Positions 57,048 to 64,000 of a stretch of DNA of 64,000 nucleotides are shown piece by piece. The stretch is from contig MU130701.1 in the NCBI GenBank assembly GCA_015039465.1, forward strand, positions 156,169-220,168, written 5' to 3'. The notes under the pieces are model-generated. The model had not been told where the DNA came from. It made no database searches and saw nothing but the letters and a program-made list of their open reading frames with translations. Source of the DNA: Phlegmacium glaucopus (Eukaryota > Basidiomycota > Agaricomycetes > Agaricales > Cortinariaceae). The translations under genes and the position numbers were made by a program. Every line of letters begins with the position of its first letter. The first letter of the stretch is position 1.

Positions 57048-57743
57048 TTTAAATCTGCATAAGCATGGTTTTCACAATTTTATCTATCATTTCAGCATAA
57101 ATATTAATTAATGCACCAATAACTGGCTAATACAACTGATAATAAACAAGGGAATCAGAGTTGTCTACCCTACAACTGCTGATTAGACCTATTACTGTGC
57201 GACTTAAATGCATATAGTTAATAAGTGTGGTCAATAGACTATCATTTGTTACACTACAAATTGCATGTCTGGATTAAAACCAATAAATCCATGAATATCC
57301 TTATAGACTTGGCACAGGAAAAGTTAAATAAACAATATTGGGTTAGCAAATGTCATGGGGTGTGATTGTGGAGCAACAGAATATTATTAATAAATATTCA
57401 GGGGAAGGTTGGTGCCCTAGCAACAGTGGAAGCAGAATAACCAAGATAGTGGAACCATGTGATTGTGTGGGAATCATGATGATGAAGGATAGGGGGAGTG
57501 CTGAGCAATCATAAAGATTGTTTCCAGGCACAATAGGCACAGTTACCATCAAGAGGGGTGGAAACTACCTAAAATTAGCAACATGGGGCTAAAAATAGAC
57601 AACCCCTATATTTTCAGGAACAATGTGTGCACATGGTGCCAGAACCAAAGCAAGGGTACCAGGAACCAGTATATCTATTTTTGGACATTATCTATTTTTA
57701 AATATCTCAAATGTATAAAATACCTCCCAGGCTTTGTAAATAG
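57048..57743. other. Noncoding or heavily decayed stretch before the copia element
   Basis: No complete gene. Plus-strand pieces such as GEGWCPSNSGSRITKIVEPC and GSAEQS appear near 57400-57510 and could be the remains of the C-terminus of the preceding gene. The sequence reads normally until about 57743, where mirror-written sequence begins. Confidence 0.45.
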
Positions 57744-59438
57744 TCTTTTCTTAATCCCAAGTTCGCGAACCGTTAGCTGGTAAGACATAAGAAAGCTGTT
57801 AGCCCACTACTCGTATGGTAGCAGCGACAACGTTGCCTACTATACCGTCAGTGTAGATTTTCTTTTCGTCTACGACTCGCTAAATTTAGGTTCTAATTTT
57901 GAATGACCCTCTATTGACTATTGCCTGGGTAATTTACCAAGGATCCAAAGCTTTAGTCTGCGTTAGCGCTCCGATCTTGCTATAGGTAGTTAGTTGTACG
58001 GATATAACTTCGGTACCAGCTTTTTAAATCTGAATGATTACGCTCTGCGCAAAGCTGAGGTTACCTTGTTTTGCGGGTCAAAAGTTGACTAGTCCCTGGT
58101 AGATGGGGTTTAGTCGAACGTTTTTACTGTCCTCAGGGAATGCGACTTCGATATCCGTCGCAAAATACCGGACGTCAACAAAGCTCTGGGCTATAGCGAA
58201 TACGTTATCCACATAACAGCGTCAAATAGGTTTTAGGCCCGGTTCGTGTGACCCTTCCTGAGTTTGCTCAGTAGCATATAGAGCCTAGATGTTTTTTGGA
58301 CACCGAGTGGAAACCACCTTTCTGTTTATGGGAGCAGCTTCCGAAAACACTACGTCTGACCCGGTCAGTTTCGGTAGCGGTGAGCTATAGCCCTATGAGT
58401 AAGGTAAAGCCACAACCTCGCTAGAGAACCTCAAGTTTTTTCGTTGTACACCACCGCAACAGCTCATGCCTTCGTCTTATATAACGTGTTTGTGTACGAC
58501 GTTTTCTTCGTGACACCGACGCGTCAAAGCAGTTGCTTTAGTCTCCTTATGTTCTTTCTGGATACCACTACTTGACACTATTAGTCCCTCGGTAACGTGA
58601 GCGCTTCCTATTGTTTAAAGTGAGTGCTTGCTTTGTATAACTGGAGTCCATGGTGAAATAGGCCCTTCGACACCTTCTATTCTTCTATAGCTAGTTGATG
58701 TATGGTTGGCTACTCTTACATAGCCTATAGAAGTGCTTCCGTGATCGCTCCGGGTTCAAGCACCCAAAACAACTTTTCGACCCCGACCCCCTTAACCTCT
58801 TCCTAGCACAAATTTGAGTCAACATTGTTGTTGTTCTTCAGAATAACAACTAGCTATTGCGCTAGTCGTGCAAGCAGTAGTGTACTACTAGCGCGTGTGC
58901 TATGTCTATAGTTACCTCAGATTGAGCTCCCCCTCACAACTCCATATGTTCAAAACTGAGCAACTAAAGTAAGGAATTAGAAAATAATAGAATGTAGAAT
59001 ATAGAATAGCAAAGAAAATAGAACACAGTGTAAATGCCAGTGTAAGTAATGAGTGCTTAAAATGACATCGTTCAGAGTTGAAAATGGTTTTCAACTCTGC
59101 ACTCAAGTAAGTAAATGATAAAATTAATGAAGCAGATTGTATATGGATCAGTAATAAAGTAACGAGATCCATATTATTAATTATATTTTGAAAATGGTTT
59201 TCAACTCTGAGTAATAAAGTAACGAGATCGACGCTTTATAACGTTGTAAATTGTGTTGTGTTGAAAATATTGTTAAGTTGTTAACAATGTTGTTCAAGTT
59301 GTGAGACTCTTTGACTAAATACAAGTTATGGGACTAGAGTTTCTGTTCACAAGAACGAGTTACAGATTCTGTCACTCGACATGATCCAACGTTTACTCCC
59401 CCCTTTCTTTCTTAGGTTAAAAGAAAAAAAAAAAAAAA
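57744..59438. other. Mirror-written block 1: copia RT end, RNase H, 3' LTR and flank
   Basis: Complementing the printed strand base by base, without reversing, gives from left to right: ELGFKRLAIDHSVFFRQSGD, VAVATDDMAVTSKRKADAER (the RT active-site DD box), WFLGFEIRRNREARTISINQ, YAEAIGSVLWPAVVSRPDIA, then after a one-base indel EGFCDADWASQSHRHSISGY, STEAEYIAQTHAAKEALWLR, CDNQGAIALAKDNKFHSRTK, VSDIFTKALARPKFVGFVEK and a stop near 58807. These are unmistakable copia RT and RNase H signatures in the right order. They are followed by a polypurine tract and the LTR. In ordinary plus or minus reading the block is gibberish. Confidence 0.92.
58936..59247. repeat. Copia 3' LTR, mirror-written
   Basis: Complement-only reading starts TGTTGAGGTATACAAGTTTT and ends AATATTGCAACA, matching the normal 5' LTR (62721-63031, read on the minus strand) almost base for base. 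It is preceded by CTCGAGGGGGAG (58924-58935), a polypurine tract, and followed by TTTAA, the target duplication. Confidence 0.9.
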
Positions 59439-60956
59439 CTTTGTTTCGAGATGAAGGTTCTCTTCTTCTCACTCTGTAAGTTTAACATGTTTGCTCTGCT
59501 TCGAGAATAACTTTGTGTTTGACCTTTAGCATATTTCTAACACGCAAGCCTAGCACCCCCTCTCAAGGATAGTGCTGTTTACTAACTAGTAGTTCTACTA
59601 TTTCCTTGATTTGCTCTTGAATGACAGGTACTAAGAGGTGGGGTTTTACCATGTCGGCTTGCACCGTACGCGTGAGCTCGACTTGCGCGTGCTCGAGAGG
59701 AAAACAGTAGGCCAAATGGAGCAAAGGATACCCTTCTTCGGTACTTTGTGTGTTGCACCGACGTTTTGTCTTGAGGACGTGCACGCAATCTACCATTTTG
59801 GGGTATGCTTTACTACGTATTCGCTTTTGGTATGGAACCTCCATAAGTCCTTAAACCACGTCGGCGGATGCATTTCCTAAACAGCCGACCCTTTAATCTG
59901 CGAGCTCGAGTCGAACCTGTAAAACAGCCAATACTGAGGCTTAGGTTTCCTATATCCTAAATGACCGGACCTTTTACAAGTCATTGACAACTCTCTTTGC
60001 ACCAAAAGTTGGTTTTATTGTATGCTTGGTTGCTTTCACAATTGTAAGGACTTCTAAGTGACCGACTCCCCCTCTTCCTATTCCAGTAGGTCGTTAGAAG
60101 GTTGTGACGGCTTTAGTGCTTACTTTTGTGACTTCTAAGTTTACAAGTTGGATAGTCACTTTGAGTTAGGTTTGAGCTTGGTCTGTTTTGAATGGTCCTC
60201 AGATATTAGCTGGGGTAAAGGCTTGGATAAGGCCTGAGGTATCTGCTACTGGTTTGAGGAGTTATGCCTACGCCAGTAGCTCGAGCGTTTGGTTTTCCTC
60301 GTATATTTCATTAGGTACTTCCAGAATGTCGTTTAAATGAGGTAACACTCTTGGATCTTCTACTGCTTTTAGTCAATGAGTAGGAACTGCTCCTACTGTT
60401 ATTGGAAAAGCTACTGAATGGTGGACTAAAGCGAGAGCATCCACCACAATAAGGGCTTGGTGGTAGCGAACTACTTCGGGATGCTCCGGGTTTGCGCTTT
60501 GTAACCGTTCGCCGTGACCTTATGCTTTAATCAGTTGAGCTTTTCTACCCTTGAACCTAGTAGCTTCTGAATGGTGGTGTTGTGTTCCGTTATGGAACGT
60601 TGCTCCAAGATTCTTGGTTTTCTCCCGGACTACCACTTCAAGTTTCAATGGCACAAGCGTAGCAGCGTCCACCTGTATCTGTTCAACTTCCACAATTAAT
60701 GTGGCTTTGAAAAAGTCGACGACGCTTTTACGGACGGCATGCTCAGCAGGATCGATTACGTCGACTCGTTCTGACCCTTTAGCTTGTACATCTGCATTTT
60801 TCGCGAATGGAGTTGTGCGGTGAATTGCTTTGTTAAATGTACTCTGGTGGAGCACCACACAACTTTGGCCCGGTTCTTCCCTTCCAGACGTCCAACAACT
60901 TTCCGAACATACCCAATTTCGTTCGGCCATCTCCCACCATAGAGCTCTACCGAGTT
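59439..60956. other. Mirror-written block 2: copia integrase end and RT start
   Basis: Complement-only reading gives ETKLYFQEKKSETFKLYKRD, ETQTGNRIKIVRSDRGGEFL (second integrase catalytic Asp), DSPPQNGTAERGMRTRAERA, GLPRFLWEEAMKHTTWLQNR and, at the right edge, LYGLKQAGRGWYLEMAQ (RT). It attaches at its left edge to DDATR of the normal part (60957) and at its right edge to ELGFKRL of block 1. The minus-strand frame 60520-60963 and the plus-strand frames printed here are accidental. Confidence 0.92.
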
Positions 60957-62716
60957 GCATCATCTATACGAGCTGCCACGTAGTAATGGCCATTTAGACT
61001 CTTTACTGACGCTGGTCCCCATAGATCCCAATGGACACGATCACCATATTTCGCGGCCCTAGTTTCTGATTCCTTCGGAAAAGGAAGTCTATTGGACTTG
61101 GCCTTCGCACATGCTTCACAAAATTCAATTTTCAAATTGATATCAAGGTCGATACCAGTAATGAGTCCCTTCAAGATCGCGTGCTTGATAGCGTGTACTG
61201 ATATGTGTCCGAGTTTTTGATGGGCTTCATTAATGCTCATTTTTTGAGAAGCTATGTTTGCGTGGTGCGTGTTTTTGGATGGGTCCGGAGCAGGGATAGG
61301 ATATAAATTGTTCACCCTAGGTATAGTTGCGATAGTACGTCCGTCTCGCTGTTTGATCGTGCACATACCCTTATTGAATGTCACTAGACATCCAGCCCTT
61401 TCCAGCCTACTGATAGATATAAGGGTAAAGGCTAGATCTGGTGCATGAATTGCGTCCTTAAAGGTTGTTTTGGTCCATGTTGACCCATTTGGGAGTTCTA
61501 GGAGCATGTCTCCCATTCCAATAGCTTTAACCCTTCGTCCTTCCGCTGTAGTAATTTCACGATCGATAGGACGATAATTGGTAAACTTGGAGCGATCCGG
61601 AGAGTAATCACTACTGGCTCCACTGTCAATGCATCCACCCAATTTGGATTTCGGGACTGGCAACGCATTCGCAACATCGACATAGTCTGATGTACAGGTA
61701 AAGGCGAATAATTTATTGTCTTCCTCATCGACTGCGATCGTTGCTGATTTGACCTTTTTAGACTTCTTTTGTCTTGGCCCTTGACCCTCTTTACCACCTC
61801 CTTTGGACCAACAATCCGGTTCCTTGTGCCCTTTCTTTCTGCAGTTTCCACACGCATCATCAGATTTGGTTTTACTTTGCTTTTCGAACCTTTTCTTGTT
61901 GGCGTGTCTAGGTTTTCCACCCCTTTTTCCATGGGCAGCAAGCGCGGACTCGGCGTTTTTGCCACGTTCATCGTTGATCGAACGATGCTGAGCCTCCTCG
62001 ATGATGAAGGCAATTAGGTCATCCGTTTTCATATGTTGTGACTGGCCTCCTGAGAGACTGCTGGCTCGTTCGGCTGCCGTAATGGTTTGGAGAGTAGGTC
62101 AGTAAGTTTCAGGTAATGATGACATGACGATGATATTAAATCGTGTGTCAGATAATGTCGATCCCATTTTCAGAAGATTGTCGCGTCGTTGCGTCATTAG
62201 CTGAAAATGTTGCTTGAGTTCTGCAAGATGAATCTTTGGGTCTTCATTCTCTACCAGTCTCATACTCGAGAGCTGGTCTTCTGCGTCGAGGAGGTACAGT
62301 GTACTTTTCGTCGTCGCGTCGGCTTTTACAACCTTCCACATGTCTTCAGCTGATGTTAAATTCTTTATTTTAGATCCGAGACGTGTTGAGGTTGTTGAGA
62401 GAATGATGTGTTGAGCTAAGTATTCGCATTTCTCGAATTCGACCATTCTAATTTCTTTGGTTTCTATTTGCTCTTCCGTAGCTGGTGTCTTCCTATCCGA
62501 TAGGACTAGGATTTCATCAACGACAGCGTACGGTTTAGGCGCGGTTGCAGTGCCTTCTACGTGTCTCCAAAGACCCTTCGAACCCATAGCCTTCTGTATT
62601 CTAGGCTCGTAATCAGCCCAATTACTTCCGTCGTCACAGAGCTTGGGAATAGCAAGGGTTGTGGTGTCTGTAGTGGAGTTCATCGATAGGTTAGAGATTT
62701 TGTCTTCGGGGCCCAT
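60957..62716 (-). pseudogene. Copia gag, protease and N-terminal integrase (normal part)
   Basis: The ATG at 62716 (MGPEDKISNLSMNSTTDTTT) lies in the probable primer-binding stretch GGTTATGGGCCC directly after the LTR, so the functional start may differ. Gag contains LAIPKLCDDGSNWADYEPRI and LLDAEDQLSSMRLVENEDPK. At 62099-62101 a TGA interrupts one continuous frame (PETY*PTLQTITAAERA). Then come the zinc knuckle CGNCRKKGHKEPDC, the protease motif CIDSGASSDYSPDRSKF, and the integrase His-Cys domain (HQKLGHISVHAIKH, CEACAKAKSNRLPF) with the first catalytic Asp in VHWDLWGPASV. The frame stops artificially at DDATR (60957), where the mirrored block begins. One real stop therefore inactivates this copy. 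Confidence 0.88.
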
Positions 62717-62720
62717 AACC

Positions 62721-63031
62721 TGTTGCAATATTTTGCAGCTAGAGCAATGAAATAATGAGTCTCAACTTTTGGTAAAAGTTCTATATTAATTATTATACCT
62801 AGAGCAATGAAATAATGACTAGGTATATGTTAGACGAAGTAATTAAAATAGTAAACGAATGAACTCACGTCTCAACTTTTGGTAAAAGTTGAGACTTGCT
62901 ACACTAAAATTCGTGAGTAATAAATGTGACCGTAATGTGACACAAGATAAAAGAAACGATAAGATATAAGATGTAAGATAATAAAAGATTAAGGAATGAA
63001 ATCAACGAGTCAAAACTCATATACCTCAACA
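62721..63031 (-). repeat. Copia 5' LTR, 311 bp
   Basis: On the minus strand it starts TGTTGAGGTATATGAG and ends ATATTGCAACA. Inside are two copies of CTCAACTTTTGGTAAAAGTT and two of AGAGCAATGAAATAATGA, internal repeats about 75-120 bp apart. TTAAA (63032-63036) is the flanking target duplication. Confidence 0.92.
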
Positions 63032-63445
63032 TTAAAGTCATAGCAGAAGTTTGAGTCTTCTTGTGTATGCAATTGTGTTGAAGTCATAACAGAAGCAAGG
63101 GGTCTTCTTGTGTATGCAATTCTGTTGAAGCTGTAACAAAGTCTTGGACTTTTGTGTACACAAGTTTAAATCAAGCAGTAAAGTCTTAGGAATTCTTTGA
63201 CTGATTGTTGGTGCAAGCTATAAATTGCAAAGCTACTTAAAAGTTTGATCATCCTTGAATTGATCCAAATTATTGTTGTTATTGTGTGTACTAGTTGAAG
63301 TGAAATTCAAAGTCTTGGAAAGGTTATACTTTCTAGAAAACCCCACTTGCATTATAAGATTGTATAAAGTATTGATTGAGTTATTGTTTTGAGTAGAGAT
63401 TTTATAATCTTGAAAATACACTTTTTCTCAACAACCTCTGTGCAG
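63032..63445. other. Noncoding flank with repeated AAGTCATA/GTTGAAG words
   Basis: No gene. Three imperfect copies of GTGTATGCAATT.TGTTGAAG..GTAACA occur at 63060-63150. The stretch ends in a probable 3' splice site (CTCTGTGCAG at about 63445). Confidence 0.5.
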
Positions 63446-64000
63446 TTACATCACCGGATAGTGCCATTATTTTGACATTGAGTCCTGTTTTGGTTGCTGA
63501 GGCTCCTTTGACACTCATCGTGAACGAGGCTCAGGTTGACAATGAACAAATCAGGATGATTATTGATATTGAAGTCCCTTGCAAGCAGGTTGAGAAGCAG
63601 CCCTACAGCGGGTCCACATTTTCAGGATGTGTTGACTTCTACGGTGATGCGACTATATCAGATATCAGGTCAATCGGTGTTGCATTGTCTGGATGGCACA
63701 TTGAAAATAGAACAATGGGAATGAACATGGGCAATGGAATGGACTCATCTATGATAGGAGTGAGCTGTGTTGAGAATGGAACAACAGGGTTGGACTTGGG
63801 TAATGGAATAGACTGGAGCTTTTTTCAGGGAAGCTCATCTATGATGCAAGGTGATAGGTCGGACTGGAGCTTTTTGGGTGGATTTGACATGTTGTTGTTT
63901 GGAACAGGCAATCAGGCTTTTTTTGATGCAAGTTCTATACCTGTTTGTAACTCACCTTTTAAAACATGTTCTGTGTTTGTCAAGAACCTAGCTCAGGCAC
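63446..64000 (+). CDS. Unrecognised coding exon running off the window
   Basis: From about 63446 the frame is open to the end of the window (about 185 codons) without a stop: ITLSPVLV-like start, then APLTLIVNEAQVDNEQIRMI, IDIEVPCKQVEKQPYSGSTF, SGCVDFYGDATISDIRSIGV and a repeated Gly/Asn/Asp region (MGMNMGNGMDSSM, GLDLGNGIDWSFFQG, SDWSFLGGFDMLLF). The left edge is set by an acceptor-like CTGTGCAG. No start codon is visible, so upstream exons lie to the left, possibly separated from it by the copia insertion. I do not recognise the family. Confidence 0.5.

Larger units (their letters stand above)
57744..63031 (-). mobile_element. Ty1/copia LTR retrotransposon (minus strand; 3' half mirror-written)
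   Basis: From right to left: 5' LTR 62721-63031, gag, protease and the first half of integrase are normal minus-strand sequence down to about 60957. The rest of integrase, RT, RNase H, polypurine tract and 3' LTR are present but mirror-written in two blocks (59439-60956, then 57744-59438). Once each block is reversed in place, the order is complete. The base following the 3' LTR then gives a 5-bp target duplication (TTAAA on the plus strand, 63032-63036 and mirrored 59248-59252). LTRs differ by only a few substitutions and one indel over 311-312 bp, so the element is fairly young. Confidence 0.9.

Noticed and set aside
59563..59844. A minus-strand frame taken at first for the C-terminus of copia pol
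   Set aside because: The true pol C-terminus (FTKALARPKFVGFVEKLG and stop) is in mirror reading at about 58730-58807.
57744..60956. Ordinary inversion of part of the copia element
   Set aside because: An inversion would still translate on one of the two strands in the normal direction. The block only translates as complement without reversal, which an inversion cannot give.
60520..60963. A 147-codon minus-strand open frame after the integrase part
   Set aside because: It is an accidental frame in mirror-written sequence and has no conserved features; the real content is RT in mirror reading.
1..64000. CRISPR arrays, prokaryotic operons, rRNA genes
   Set aside because: No regular repeat-spacer array, no ribosome-binding-site patterns and no rRNA-like sequence; introns and element types are fungal.

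Overview
The window looks like a repeat-rich nuclear segment of an agaricomycete (basidiomycete) genome. The evidence is short spliceosomal introns (about 50-70 bp, GT...AG), a tandem family of DUF6535 membrane proteins, a KDZ transposase with its CxC cysteine cluster, and typical fungal Tc1/mariner, hAT-MITE, Ngaro (DIRS) and Ty1/copia elements. I see no rRNA, no convincing tRNA and no CRISPR.

Layout. 1-7.6 kb: noncoding DNA, a decayed minus-strand gene and a broken plus-strand proline-rich gene carrying a hAT MITE in an intron. 7.7-45.3 kb: a direct array of DUF6535 genes, all on the plus strand, at 7.7 (dead), 12.1 (fragment), 20.3 (frameshifted C-terminus), 25.3, 30.3 and 42.8 kb (last three intact). 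Between them lie degraded copies, in both orientations, of one unrecognised low-complexity gene. The array is interrupted by a MITE with a solo LTR nested in its terminal repeat (7.9-9.2 kb), a 4-kb Tc1/mariner element that carries an intact four-exon second gene (12.6-16.6 kb), and a nearly pristine 5.4-kb Ngaro-type DIRS retrotransposon with A1...B1-A2-B2 repeats (33.8-39.1 kb). 45.7-50.7 kb: tandem repeats, solo LTR, hAT MITE and C-run/G-run hairpins. 50.7-54.0 kb: KDZ transposase pseudogene split by a solo LTR. 54.4-57.0 kb: unrecognised gene remnants. 57.7-63.0 kb: one Ty1/copia element on the minus strand. 63.4 kb to the end: an open exon running off the window.

The strangest thing is not a gene. 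Three blocks (46808-47740, 57744-59438, 59439-60956) are written backwards without being complemented. Read base-by-base complemented from left to right, the last two encode clean copia integrase, reverse transcriptase, RNase H, polypurine tract and 3' LTR. Mirroring each block in place joins the pol reading frame, restores the LTR pair and gives a 5-bp target duplication. Mirroring the first restores a host tandem repeat and the second inverted end of a transposon. No DNA rearrangement can reverse a strand without complementing it, so this must be a sequence-handling or assembly artefact (or a deliberate alteration), and annotation in those blocks must be done after re-reversal.

Genes here do not form a pathway; the common theme is repeated duplication of a DUF6535 locus that has become a landing site for transposons, with copies in every state from intact to fragment.
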